Of a stretch of 64,000 nt of DNA, positions 37,420 through 50,110 are shown piece after piece. This stretch comes from Pristionchus mayeri. Its lineage: Eukaryota > Nematoda > Chromadorea > Rhabditida > Neodiplogasteridae. Position 1 is the first letter of the stretch; each line of letters opens with the position of its first letter. Where the stretch lies: contig BTRK01000002.1 of NCBI GenBank assembly GCA_036245805.1, forward strand, positions 4,460,689 through 4,524,688, written 5' to 3'. A program made the translations under genes and the position numbers. The notes under the pieces were generated by a model. The model did no database searches. It was given only the letters and a program-made list of their open reading frames with translations, and was not told the DNA's origin.

Positions 37420-38400
37420 ACGCCTTTTTTAAAGTTAGAAGCTGCCGGCATATTTAGAAAATAATCCCCTATTGATGACGGCAAAATCATGGTTCTCACG
37501 CCGCATCTGTCCCAACGCTAGATATTACAAAAGGGGCAGGGTGTTGTCGTTTTTCATTAATTGATCATCGAAATCATAAATCTGACCCAGTGCACTGGGT
37601 TACTATAGGCTTTGGTTACGGTAAGAGTACGGTATCGATGATTTCCGCATATCCTCTGTTGAAATCATGAGTCTGACACAACATCTGCTCCAACGCCACT
37701 CCCATTTTACGGTACACAGACGGACAGACCAACGAACACCTCACTTTTGGTAGTAAACAATTTTCTTCTAGAAATTTCGGAAACTTTTTCGTGTAATGTT
37801 CTTGTATTTTGATTGCACAGAAACTTTCTAAATATCGCTCAAAACGAAACCGCCAGACAAAAAAAAGCTTTCAGTTTATTGTAAATGTTGCAACTAGTGG
37901 GCAAATATGCCCTTTTAAAGTTAGATATTTCCGAGATGTTACGAAAGTATTCCCCAATTCATTATTAAAATGCCGGCAAAATCATGGTTCTCACTCCGCG
38001 TCCGTCCCATCGTTAGAGGTGACGGAAGGGGGGATGGTTTCGATGTTTTGTATCCTTCCTCCGACGAAATCATGAATCTGACCCAGAGTCTGGCCCATGG
38101 CCACAGGTTACCGTAACATTCGGTTACGGTAATAGTACGGTATCGATGTTTTCCATTTACCTTCCGATGAAATCATCAATCTGACACACCATCTGACCCA
38201 ACGCCACAATGGGATACTGTGGACAAACTTACAGACCAACACCTATTTTTTGCTCGTAAAAATTTTTCATCTGGAAATTTCTGAAATCTTTTTCATGTAA
38301 TGACTTATTCCGGATGGGGACGTACTATCAAAATGCCGCTCGAAACGAAAGCGCCAGTCAAAAAAGCTTTTAGTTTATTGTATGCGTAGTAACTAGCGGG
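37420..38400. repeat. Two direct copies of a ~480-bp unit
   Basis: Copy 1 (about 37420-37870) and copy 2 (about 37895-38375) share ATCATGGTTCTCAC, AATCTGACCCAG, GGTTACGGTAA...AGTACGGTATCGATG, CAGACCAAC and the tail TTCTAGAAATTTC...TTTTTCGTGTAATG. Each ends in GCTTTCAGTTTATTGT or a variant. Confidence 0.8.
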
Positions 38401-38504
38401 GAACTACGTCTGTTTATTACGACACAATCCGTCATTGATTTTCTTACCGTGCCCGAGCTTCTCGAGGCGTGACAAAAAGGTTTTGCGCGAAAGGGCATTC
38501 AACC

Positions 38505-38560
38505 CCAACTTTGCGTTTGCCAGTCCGCCGCGTTAGCCACTCGGCCATGGTAAAAATTAT
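38505..38560 (-). other. tRNA-like segment (A box), possible SINE head
   Basis: The minus strand reads CCATGGCCGAGTGGCTAACG then CGGCGGACTGG, like a Ser/Leu-type D arm and anticodon stem. No complete cloverleaf follows. Confidence 0.4.
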
Positions 38561-39235
38561 ATTTATTTTTTTTTAGAAATCACTCTTCAAGACACACACA
38601 CAGATAACCATATCTAAAACGGCATTTGAACAAAAAATTCAGTTATCGATATCGACACCCTCCTACCGTAATCCCGAAGATATCACGCCTCTCATGAGAT
38701 AATCGAGTTGAGCATGGGAATGATGAAATTTGTTCGAGCCGGTTTTGGCCATCCTTAGGCATGCCTGAGTGACCTCTGAAGTCTTATTATTCAGACTTCT
38801 TTTTGGAGCTCCCTACACCATGTGCAATTAATTACATGACCCGTACATCAAAAAATATATTTCCAGTTTTAATAACTCCCTGGAATCAATTTTTCACGTA
38901 GAGTTCGAAAATCGATCCTAGAAAGCAGTATCTCTGACCCCTCATTCTCTGTACTGCGCCGAAGTGGGCGGTCGGATTTTGAAAATTTTTTTGGAGCGTC
39001 CAAACTCCATAACTTTTTTTCTGAAAGATCTCGACGAGATAAGCATTTTCCCTGTTGGAAGTGAAGAGCCAGCTCATCTGTGAAAAAGTTATGACCATTT
39101 TAAATGTTTAAGTGGTTGCCGTGAAAAATTTTATTCCACGTGGGGTTTTTAAATATGTTCGTTGAATTCCCCGTGCAAAACTACCCCTTATGTCAAAATA
39201 GCAGCGGATTCTACGACTAAAAATACGCCAGAAAA

Positions 39236-40455
39236 TCTTTTTCTCCTGAAATTCTGAGATATAATTTTTTTCGACCTCAAATTCTCAAACTTCAGGAAAA
39301 TTTGGTAGCAATTTCGCATTTTTGAGGTCGAAAAAATTGAATTCTCAGAATTTCAGGAGAAAAAGATTTACTAGCGTATTTTCACTCGTAGTATCCGAAT
39401 TTCCACATCACAGTTCACGAGAGGTCGACCTAAAAAAGATTTCCGCAAAAAATCGTTCCGTTATGATGAAATCGCCCCCGCTATTACATAGTGTTGACGC
39501 AATCAATAAGCACTTTTTCGAAACTGCATTATTCTTACATAGATTTTTTCCTGTTCGCCATACTTTCTATGATTGGAGATATGATCGAGGCCTACCCAGA
39601 ATAAATTTTTGAAGGTGCTGCTCTATCGCACATTTGCTGCAGCAAAGCTGCAAAAACATGATCTGAAATTCGGAACTCGGGTTCTAGAGCAGCTAGAGAC
39701 CCGTTCAAAGCATCCATGTTTTGGACTTTCACAACTTTAAGGGAAAGTTTTATAAAATTCTGATTTTTTTCTGATAATGTTCAAAATGTATTGAAGAACT
39801 GATTTCCAAATTTTTAGAGCGATTCGATACCTATCCTGCCCGCGGCGGCCGGTTATCGGAGGTATACTCGGGTCGAGAAACACCTTGTTTACCCCTATGG
39901 GTGAGAGAGTGCAAACGACGAGAGTACGTAAACAGGGTGTTTCTCGACCCGAGTATACCTCCGATAACCTGCCGCCGCGGGCAGGAAAGGTATCCAATCG
40001 CTCTAAAACTTGGAAATCAGTTCTTCAATACATTTTGAACATTACCAGATAAAAATCAGATTTTTATAAAACTTTCCCTTAAAGTTATGAAAGTCCAAAA
40101 AATGGTCGTGAAAAAAGTGATTTGTTGATGCCCTGAGGGAAATTTTTGGGATTTCGCTGTCATATTCTCCGTATCATCAGGAATCATGATGATGATCATT
40201 TTGATGCTTTGAACGGGCCACTAGCACGCCTAGAAGCTGAGTTATGAATTTCAGACCCTGTTTTTGCAGCAAGGCTGCAGCAAATGTGCGACCGAGCAGC
40301 ACCTTGAAAAATTTATTCTGGGTAGGCCTCGCTCATATCTCCAATCATGGAAAGTTTGGCGAACAGGAAAAAATCTATGTAAGAATAATGCCGTTTCGAA
40401 AAAGTGCATATTGATTGCATCATAACTATGCAATAGCGGGGCCGATTTCGTCATA
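39236..40455. mobile_element. Long fold-back element 1
   Basis: Two inverted arms meet near 39910. The inner arms GGTTATCGGAGGTATACTCG and GTCGAGAAACACC are almost perfectly mirrored. The outer arms share an open frame (FFETALFLHRFFPVR) at 39485-39610 (+) and 40300-40430 (-). The left part also holds a small local hairpin (39236-39368). The arms differ by about 90 bases of indels. No transposase is recognisable. Confidence 0.85.
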
Positions 40456-41141
40456 CCGGAACATCATGATCATAATCTCCAATGAATTTGGTACATCAAA
40501 CCTGGGTGCCATAAAGATGCATTTCCTGGGCAAAACGTTACAACAAATTGAAAAAGTGTCCCATGACTTTCCGGCGCGACTGTATGTTTAAAAATGTAAA
40601 AACATAAGAACTAAAGGTACCCCATCAAGAAGGGCTCCCACAAATGCAGATATGTCGAATTTCGTATCTGGCGTCGTATCCTGAGGACATATTGGGATGT
40701 CCCCCTTGCTTCGGGAGAACATACACTCCGTCGTAATGTTTGTAAATCCCAAATGATATTGAATATAGTAACCATTACCCAATCATACCATCGATGGAAT
40801 TTGCGACAGCTCCTCTCACCTGTTTTATAGATACTGTGACCCAACGTCACGTTTTTGTCAATAAACAATTAATGTCATTTTGAAACGCGTTGCAAGAACG
40901 GGATGGGGGTGGCACAATGCTTCAAAATGGTCGTATCGAGCTACATTTTTAACTGGGTAATGCAGGGATCACTTCCACATAGATTTCAGGTCGCTAGCTC
41001 GACTTTGTGACCTACCGATCTCGAAAAAATAAAACTCATTATACTGCCTCATGTTATACATTAATCGAAATATCATTGAAAGTTATTTCTAAATCTCACT
41101 TTTCATCAAGTTTAATGCAAATGCGCTTAAGTTACAGTCAC

Positions 41142-41934
41142 AGTTGCCCAGGCCGGCGGCGAGACCCATGAAACCCAGTGGTTGAGCACTTCCCCCCTCT
41201 ATTTGAGGGGGGAGTGCTCAAAAATGAATAGGGGTTCATGGTCAAAAATCGATTGGTAAGTCAATGGTAGGTCAAGACAAGTTACCGTACCCAATCAATA
41301 GTACATTACTCCCAGATACCGTATACAACTACCGTAACCCCCGATTATCGCAAACTAACTTTATTTTTTAAAGGTCCTGGTACCGTGTACAATCGATTGT
41401 ACCCAAGTAACTACGTAACCCAGTTCCTTGGGACAGATCCAGTTCATTGGGTCAGATCCAGTTCCTTGGGTCAAACATTTTCCTAAAAATCCAAAATCGA
41501 GCAAAAAATATTTTAAATTGTCCTTCAGAATATCTAATTATTGTGGAATCATTTTGTGAACGATTTGGAATTTTTAGAAAATTTTTCGATTTTTTCGGAA
41601 AATGTTTGACACAAGGAACTGGATCTGACCCAAGGAACTGGGTTACGGTAGTCACTTAGGTACTGTAAAATCGATTGGGCACGGCACCAGGACATTTTGA
41701 AAATAAAGTTAGTTTTCGATAATCGAGGGTTACAATAGTTGTATACGGTATCTGTGAGTACTGTACTATTGATTGGGTATGGTAACTAGTCTTGACCATG
41801 GCCCTACCAATCAATTTTTGACCATGAACTTCATGGTTGAGAGCACTTCCCCCCTCAAATAGAGGGAGGAAGCGCTCGACCATGAATAGGTGGTCATTGT
41901 CTGAAAACACCTCGCCGCCAGTGTTGGGCAACTC
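41142..41934. mobile_element. Fold-back element 2 (AGTTGCCCA ends)
   Basis: CAGTTGCCCAGGCCGGCGGC at the left is mirrored by CTCGCCGCCAGTGTTGGGCA at the right. The arms continue through GAGCACTTCCCCCCTC, ATCAATAGTAC, GGTACCGT-type and AAGGAACTGGATCTGACCCA blocks to a centre near 41540. Confidence 0.88.
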
Positions 41935-42084
41935 TGGTTTCAGCCCGAAACGTAACAAAATGTACCAGTTTTGAAGGTCTCTGATTTTTCCGACTACAAA
42001 GATTCAATTTGTAACCATTGAGTTTGTGATCATTGTATTCGCCATCCATTTCTGCATTTTTTTAAATTTTTTAATTTAAGTACA

Positions 42085-42152
42085 TCGGTCCTCATAGTTG
42101 TCGTTTTCCATGATTTATGCCGGCGACGTGGGTTCGAATCCGCTCCGATGCA
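42085..42152 (+). other. tRNA-like fragment (B box)
   Basis: ACATCGG...CCGATG can pair as an acceptor stem, and GTGGGTTCGAATCCGC is a T arm. The middle does not fold as a normal anticodon arm, so this is a pseudogene or SINE piece. Confidence 0.4.
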
Positions 42153-42349
42153 TGACCTTTTGCCAAATTTTCTTCGACCCAGTATTCCTTCAGATTTGTT
42201 TTTGGCATGAATGTAGCCTAATATAACCTAGCCGAATACACGTTCCTCGTTAATGATGGTTATCAAACATAGTTATACACATATCAAAGGTCTTCTGAGA
42301 GATCGAAAGAGGTATACAAAAAACTCAAACTGCTTTAATCGGGTACCCA

Positions 42350-43009
42350 TTAACAGTATTGTTGCTTCGAGGGATAAGACACTTTTGTTTTAAGTTGTGG
42401 AGCCGTAAAATACGAGCAACCTAAAAGCCAGCTCAAGATGCCAGCGGAGGCTTTTGGATCAAACTGAATCTGCCTACGAATTTTCGCACGATTGAAAACC
42501 CCGTCAAGTAAAATCACAGAGATAATTGGAATTTTAGGGATGTACCGATCCACGCTCGACTATGCGGCAGGCGTCCTCAAAAACTGAAGCATCTGAGCAC
42601 TGAATAATAAACTTATTTGTAAAAAAAATATATTCCACAAAAAAGGAAGTACCTTGTACTGTCGCTGTTCATAATATTCATAATCCATCGAATAACAAAA
42701 GCGACGCATTACTTGACTGTCCGCTACTTTCTGTCGTAGATTCTGCATTGATTGTAGTAAACATATGCCGTATATTTTAATAAAAGAAAATTTACCGTTA
42801 GATTGGGATCCTTGGCGAATCCCTCAAATGAATGGTATAATCTATATATACCGGGAATGCCCTCATCGCACTTTTTCTTTAGCATAGGTATTGCACTAAC
42901 GCACGATATATTATTCAGATCGCACATCTATAATTTGGATGATTATAGTAAGCAAAAAGAAAACAAATACTTGTCCCCAGTCTGGACGGAAGTCGACCGA
43001 GCTTGTCAT
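42350..43009 (-). CDS. Small multi-exon cysteine-containing protein, unknown, about 142 aa
   Basis: Exons 43009-42971, 42927-42796, 42742-42653, 42599-42546 and 42463-42350 all join in phase 0 through GT-AG introns of about 43-82 bases, ending YPSKQQYC and TAA. Cysteines are spread through the product (MCDLNNISC, KKKCDEG, RRFCYS, KCSDAS, EDACRIV, LLGCSY and a terminal Cys), as in small secreted or disulfide-bonded nematode proteins. No clear signal peptide is seen: the first exon reads MTSSVDFRPDWGQ, and reading on through the first intron gives a hydrophobic run (FVFFLLTIIIQII) before a stop. An ATTATAG acceptor just before the ATG could be a trans-splice site. I do not recognise the family. 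It lies alone between two fold-back elements. Confidence 0.55.
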
Positions 43010-43140
43010 CGGAAGTTCCCTATAATTAGTTTTCCCTTTTAATGAGGAATATACAAAGTACAATGATTATTTTTAAATGTTATGCAGTATAAACCGGAAA
43101 AAATGAAAATAAATTACCAACATTTTGATATAAGGGAATC

Positions 43141-44001
43141 ATAGTTGCCCACGCCGCCGGCGACCCCCATGACCCCCTATTCATGGATGAGCACTGCCTC
43201 ACTTAAAAAGTGTCATGGTCCAAAATAGTGGTGGGGGTTGATGTTTGATCGACCTTAGGTACCATAACCAACATCATCTACAGTAACTCCATTGTCATTT
43301 GTCGGCTACCGTAACCAGATCTACAGTAATCCAGATACTGTAAGTACACCACATGGTAGCAAACGACCCGGTACTCGGCCGCACAGGCATGGATGACCTT
43401 CGGCATGAATACTGTAATCCACCTACAGTAACCTGGATACCGTAATGCTGACTCACTATCATGAACTTACTTTTTTCTAAAATGGGCGCAAAAAATCGGT
43501 TCTTTATTGTTTCAAGTACAAATCTTCGAATAAAACATATTTATATTACGCACTAGACTTGACAACCGAAGGTTGCGAGTTCGACTCTGGTCGGCGGCAA
43601 ACTCCTTTGCAAAGCTTTGGGGAGTTCGGAAAAGTGAAGTAGGACTACCGTAACCTTGCTAGCCTTGTTGTGGGGACTCATTGGAAGCGGTATGATTTTT
43701 TTCTATCCCGGGGTATGGATTTCCTACGTTCTCTCAGAAGACCTCGGTTATGGTACCTAAGGTCGATCAAACATCAACCCCCACCACTATTTTGGACCAT
43801 GACCCCCCTATACCCCCTATAGATGTGATCGATGCAGGAAGATTCGCCGTGAGAGGGAGCACGATCAGTGCGATATATGCACTCTCGCACTAGAAGAGAG
43901 AGAGAATCTGTAGACATATTTGTTGAAATGAGCGCTGCCTCACTTTTGACGATGAATGGATGAGCGATGCCCCACTTGCCGCCACCAGTGGTGGGCAAAT
44001 A
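43141..44001. mobile_element. Fold-back element 3 (AGTTGCCCA ends), with nested inserts
   Basis: ATAGTTGCCCACGCCGCCGG at the left faces GCCGCCACCAGTGGTGGGCA at the right. The inner arms GTGGGGGTTGATGTTTGATC and GACCTTAGGTACC are mirrored at 43748-43795. A GAGAGAG hairpin at about 43840-43910 and a tRNA-like piece (GGTTGCGAGTTCGACTCTGG, 43572-43591) are nested inside. Confidence 0.8.
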
Positions 44002-44099
44002 TGAAGGGAATATATATATATTATGCGTGATGTGAAGAAAAGTCAACTGAGGCTAGAGATTTCGTTGAATACGAGCAAGATTTCCCGATATGGAGTGTT

Positions 44100-45220
44100 T
44101 TCTCTCGCAAATTGTGTTACATGACCCTTAAGAGCATTTCAGAAACCACGCCCCTTCCCCATCTAGATCCCACCCCTCGTGGGCAAGATGGAGCGTCCCG
44201 ACGCAGTTAAGAGCATGCCCACGCTTTACACCATTCCTGGGGAATAAGATAACGAAACAACGTAAGGAGGCAGATGACTCTCACTCCTTCTACGCACCGC
44301 ATACTCTCCCTCTATCTAGATCGATTCTCTTGATGAGGGCGATAATGCATCTTTTCGTCAACATTTGATATGCTAGACACTTCAATCGTACTTGATAAGC
44401 ATGGGTGGGGTTAAATTGGCATTCTAGGAAGACGGTATTACTGACTTCGTGACTACTGATGCAATACAACTACTGATGTAATCTCCTCTCACGAACGAAT
44501 TGTGCTGACAGGGAAAAAAATGGGAATGGGCCAAAAAGTCTATTAGCCACAAAAAGTTCTAACGATGAGTTCGACTCTCAAAATCTAAAAGCCGCAGATT
44601 CATTCCGGGCTTCATTACACTGGACTTCCTGGCGCCCGAGCTTATTATATTGTTTGGTAATTTGTTCAATATCCATTATCTACAACGTGTAGGTCATGAA
44701 AATGAAGTGAAAGTAAAATTTTGTGACATGATTTTCACTGAAACACTTAAATTTCATTCGAAACATGTACATAATTTAGGTGATACATATATGATTTTTT
44801 GAGTTCGTAATAATATAGATCCATTTCGTGAGCATCACAGACAATTTCGCAGTTGGGTGGAGTGAAATTTCTTCAAATCATTGTGATATGGAAGGATATT
44901 GAGCGATATGGAGCAGGACGGAACAGGTGATGAAAGGTAAAGAAATAGTGGTTCGCAATACGAAAGAAATAGTGGTTCACAATACTTCCCTTATTATAAT
45001 TTATATTTTATCAAATAAAAATTTGTGTATAGGTATGGTACATGTGCTCTAGGGTTGGAAATAGAGGTAATTTTGTGTCACATACTCCATCTCTTCTTGA
45101 AAACACGGAAATTGTCCTATACTGCCATCCGGATATGTCAGCCGCCCAAGTTATTCTGAAAGTGAGAAACTAAATACGTGTGTGTCTCATAGTGAATTTA
45201 TATGACATATTTTTTTCTAA
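44100..45220. other. No gene recognised
   Basis: It contains part of the dispersed repeat family (for example the GATGAGGGCGATAATGCAT block near 44335) and AT-rich sequence. I see no exon chain. Confidence 0.45.
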
Positions 45221-45222
45221 AT

Positions 45223-46366
45223 ATATCAGGCCTCTCATAAGAAACTCGGGACAAATCGGTATTATCACTTGACATCCAAAATTTGGGAAATCGTGCTTAT
45301 TATATTTATATTTAGTATATGCCTAGATTAGACTAAAACCGACGTTTCAGATTTTTTAGATGCGGTGCAGCCGCAGCAGGCTGCTGCAAACTGGAGACCA
45401 AGGGCATTGGTTATTGAGGTTTGTATCAATAAAAGTGGTGATATTTGCACACAAAAGTGTTTCTATGATCAAATGATCGATTTTGGCGCACGCTGTTATT
45501 TTTTCACTTTTGCGACCGATGCAGCAGTCGCATATTAGATCAGTTTTTAATTTCTAAGTTGAACCCTAATTTTGAGCCGCAAAGCAAACTTTCCCAGTTT
45601 GTAGAGCTTGAAATTCTGCATATACCACATTTTTCATTGATTTTATCTCGGTGGTCTTGGCACATTCCCAAGCCGACGAAAACCTCGTAACGGGCTGCAC
45701 GGCCCACCGGCAGTGGAACTTGGTTCATCAAGTCGCAAGTTCGAACCCCAGCCATATCATACAAGTTTTTGCTATGTGATAACACCTAGAAAGCAAATCT
45801 GAAAGCATTACAGGTCATATGAAAGAGAAAAATTAATGGCAAAAAACTCGTCTGCTATGGCTGGGGTTCGAACTTGCGACTTGGTGAACCCAGTTCCACT
45901 GCCGGTGGACCGTGCAGCCCGTTACGAGGTTTTCGTCGGATTGGGAATATGCCAAGACCACCGAGATAAAATCAAGGAAAAATATGATATATGCAGAATT
46001 TCAAGCTCTACAAACTGGGAAAGTTTGGTTTGCGGCTCAATATCAGGGTTCAACTTAGAAATTAAAAAAACGGACTAACATGCGTCTGCTGCATCGGTCG
46101 CAAAAGAGAAAAAATAACAACGAAAAAAAAATAACAACACTTTTTTGTGCAAATGCCATCACTTTTATTGATAAAAACCTCAATAACCAATGCCCTTCGT
46201 CTCAAGTTTGCAGCAGCCTGCTGCTGCTGCAAGTAACAATCGGGTCGAACCGAACAAAGGAAATCTTCTAGACTCCATACTCGTACAAAAAAAAACTGTG
46301 AAAATTAAATATTTGTATTTTCAATGTCAACTCATTGTCCCGATTCTCTTGTGAGAGGCCTGATAT
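45223..46366. mobile_element. Long fold-back element 4 containing tRNA-like 3' halves
   Basis: ATATCAGGCCTCTCATAAGA at the left is mirrored by TCTTGTGAGAGGCCTGATAT at the right. The arms continue through GCAGCAGGCTGCTGC and TTGGTTATTGAGGTTT to a centre near 45810. Each arm carries CAAGTCGCAAGTTCGAACCC, a T-arm-like B box, in opposite orientation. Both arms keep a common frame (AGVRTCDL), as expected for one duplicated segment rather than two genes. Confidence 0.9.
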
Positions 46367-48008
46367 GGTGTTCCACTATATTGATTTTTTGTCGATTTGA
46401 AAACGGAATATTCCAGTAGAGAGCAAAATGAGTTCCAACATCAATTAGACTCACGACCCATTCATTACTGGAAAATGAGCGATGAGGGGTGATAGAGGCA
46501 ATTATTGCGTTGATCTCTTCTAAGAACCGTGGAGTATGCCTTAACGCGATTAGGAAAAACACTCGGCGCCCACATGTTTCTCACAATGTATTCACGGTAT
46601 CTTAAGAAATGGCTTTCTTCATTTTGTGTGGCGTCTCACCGATCAGATTGGAGAGAAATTGCGCATAATGACAAGAGTCAGCTCATGTGAAGTCGACCTC
46701 ATCGGCAGCGAGGGGAATTACGAAGCCGAAGCTCTAACCCCATTAAGATGGAGATAACATACGAGGAAATGAGCGAAAGCCAGACTATCTCCCTCTCTCC
46801 CTCTCTCTCTAGACTGATGCCCTAGATGGGGTGCTAATGAAAAAAGATTTTTCACCGAAAAAGTGAACAAATTAGAATAAAAAGGCTCCGATATACGCTG
46901 CATTTGTTTCATATAATATTTAGCCTTTGCTTATTATTCGAACATTATTGAACACACATTATTTAACCAGCTTTATATATTCGCTCTCCATATCACGTAA
47001 CGCGCATTTTTACACATTGGAGTGCCTAAGTCAGGGTAAGTAGATAGCCCACGTCTGTAAGGGAAGTAGTGCTGTGTAGGAAAATAATTCGTTGATGTGT
47101 CCTCAGAATCGTTTTTTTTTAAATTTTATTTTTGCGTCTACATTACACATTCTGAAGATTACTAGTGCTTGAGTTTGGGTTTAGCATTTCATTGGATCTC
47201 TCCCGTTTCATATTGTGAAACCACTATTATGGAACATTTATTGAGTTCGAACTGGAAATGATAGGTAAAAATATATAACTATAGGCGTGTCAGAAACTTT
47301 CAGTAATGGGAACGAGGTCATCGAATGTGAGATTATCGCCACAAGGTCTCTCCGGTGATTGAGGAAAATAAAATAATCATCCCCATTTCTCTTGAATGTG
47401 TTTCCGGTTGAACATGCCAGTTGTATTATTGCAATTCAGAAAGAAACTTACTGCCAAGAACTTGTAAGAACATTTCGGTTTCTGACCATTGCTTGCTGTC
47501 TCATATGTATTGTTTATGATTACTCTACATCAAAATACGTTATCCCGAAAACTAAATATTCCGATGTAAAATGAAATTGATCACCCACGTCAGCATAATT
47601 AGCCTACCCTCACTAGCCCTTCATATGGGAATAAGGAAGCATGAGAGCCAACGAAGGAAATTAAGTCGCCAATCTCTTCTGAAAAACGTAGGAGTTGCCC
47701 TAATACAATTCGGATATGCCCCAGACGCCCACATGTTTCTCACAACACACTGGGTTTCTCAGAGTAGGCCATTAAACTCTCTTCATTGTATGCGCTCTCT
47801 CATCAGCCGTGCCGTTTAAATTAGGACTAACCCAAAGTTTGGACCCATTCATAACCATGACCTAGCTCCTCTTATCGAATATACGCTCCAAAAACATACA
47901 TTAATATCTCTACTCTCAACGGAGTTATGATTAGTTGGCTGAGCGCCGTGGACGCTTGACAGCTCAGGGAAGTGCGTCAATTCAAATTGCTGGAAGATTT
48001 GTCAAAAG

Positions 48009-48072
48009 ACGGGAACCGAACCCGCAACCTTCCCATCACGTGGCAGCTGCTCTACCACTGAGCTAAGCTACC
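48009..48072 (-). other. tRNA-like sequence
   Basis: The minus strand has a perfect D arm (GCTCAGTGGTAGAGC) and a good T arm (GCGGGTTCGGTTCCCGT). The acceptor ends do not pair and the anticodon stem is poor, so it is a tRNA pseudogene or SINE head inside the dispersed-repeat region. Confidence 0.55.
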
Positions 48073-49189
48073 GCTAGGCCTCTACCTCCTAGCTGGCGCT
48101 ATGATCTTTGGAGGGTGGAAGCTTCCGTTCACTTTTTTTCTATCGATGTGGCTACTTTGACTTTAGTCCTCCTTTAAAAAGAGAGAAGAATGAAGAGATT
48201 CGGTTCTTGACCTCATTGACGACTCATATTGTCCCGAGGGAAATGCGATGTCTGCACACGCTCCCCATCTCGTTAATGAGATGGCAGAGCGAAACATACG
48301 AGGAAATGGCCAAATGAATCATAGTGACTGATTTGAATCGGGATTGGGGGGAATAAGAATGACACTTGAATACTTTGAATACTACAGTGCGATATTCAAG
48401 TCACTGATTATTCATGCAATGATCTTTTTGTCCGGTCATCAAACTACGGAACTATTTTTGTCTACCTTACTTATATATATTATATATAATTGTATTCCTT
48501 TTTTGGCTATGATATTCTTATCTTCCTCCCCTATTTCGCCTTTTGGTAACTGTCGTCATGGAGCGTGAATGGACTGATAATGATAGGTTATGCAGAGTAA
48601 TAACTGTCATAAATGGAAGAGTGAAACCAATGGGCGATCATCACCCTCAAAATTCCTCTGTTGGTTATTACAATTGCTATCGGTGACCTACAAAGGCTCA
48701 CCCACGTCATCGTAATTAGCTTACCAACACTCGCGCTTCACGTGGAATGGAAGAAGGATTAGTGCTAATGGAGGAAATTACTGGACCGATTCTGAGCATG
48801 AAACTCTAATGCAATTCGGAAATGCCCACATGTTTCTCACCACACACGGGCTTTCTCAGTGTTGCCCAGACATGTTTAACTGCATTGTGTGTTGCATCAT
48901 ACGAGGAAATAACAAAGGCGAAAAAAATGGTCCTTCTCTCCAGACCGAATACCAGGAATGGTAATATGTTGTGTCGTCATCATCCACATGTTAAAAACAC
49001 GATTTAATCAGAAATCAGGTGGTGATGTAGGTTTGCATTGGAATTGTGAGGAATATGAAAGTCGCCTGATTACTAGTGTTCGGGTTTCGGATAATACGTT
49101 TTTCATTTTTTTATTGAGCGTTGGATAAATACAGTAAACCATATTTTCTCAATCGCTCGCATAGGAGTAGAACACATATGAGACGGTGT

Positions 49190-50110
49190 GCCTAAGAATC
49201 GAGCAGATCTGAGTGCTTTCGGCACAGGCCAAGCATTTCAATTCTTTATAACTTCGTGGTTTGGGGTAAGGATGTTGAAAACGATAGGCATATTCATTTT
49301 GCTCCTGGAGCCTTCGTTGGTTCCAGACGGTGTCACGTTGAAATCACGTTTTTTACAAATATCTGACCTCTCGACGGTGCTAATTTCACGCGACTAAGGT
49401 TCCCGGGGCCTATCTAGTTCATTTTTCATGAATTATTAAAATTATTTTTAAAAATCAACTTTTCGCACTGACAAAAGTAAGATGTATGACATACATCAAT
49501 AGAACCAGCTTGACGAGAGGATTCAGAATCTGTGTTTGCAGCCAATTTCGTTCACGGGTTTCGTATTATTGAAACGAAATAGTGAGATCAGATTGGCTAG
49601 AGAGGTGAGAGAGTGTGCGGATGAGAGAGAGCGGGGAGGGCGCTCTACACTACCAGGGGAATGAACGGGGGAGGGGGACGCATTGCATTTCGTCAATATG
49701 GACTCACTTTTTCGTTTCAATAATTCAAACCCGAACGAAATTGGCTGCAAACACAGATTTTTAATCCTCTCGTCAAGCCGGTTCTATTGATGTATGTCAT
49801 ACATCTTACTTTTGCCAATGCAAAAATTTGATTTTTTAAAAATTTAATAATTCATGAAAAATGAAGTAGATAGGCGTGATGCCCATCAAATTCTACCCCG
49901 GGAACCTTAGTCGCGTGAAATTAGCACCGTCGAGAGGTCAGATATTTGTAAAAATGTGATTTAAACGTGACGCTGTCTGGAGCCAACGAAGGCTCCAGGA
50001 GCAAAATGAGTATGCCTATCGTTTTCAGCACTCTCGATTACCCCAAATCATGAGGTTAGAGAGAATTTAGATTTTTAGCATATGCTGATACTTGCTCGAT
50101 TCTTAGACAA
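49190..50110. mobile_element. Long fold-back element 5
   Basis: CTAAGAATCGAGCAGATCTG at the left is mirrored by CTTGCTCGATTCTTAG at the right. The inner arms GCTCCTGGAGCCTTCGTTGG and GAGGATTCAGAATCTGTGTT through CAGCCAATTTCGTTC lead to a centre near 49645, which itself contains the CACTCTCTC-type hairpin core. Confidence 0.88.

Noticed and set aside
39322..40454. Matching protein-like frames (FFETALFLHRFF) on both strands
   Set aside because: Explained by the inverted arms of fold-back element 1; no start, splice or domain support.
48009..48072. Functional tRNA gene on the minus strand
   Set aside because: D and T arms are good but the acceptor stem does not pair and the anticodon stem is poor, so it is listed only as tRNA-like.
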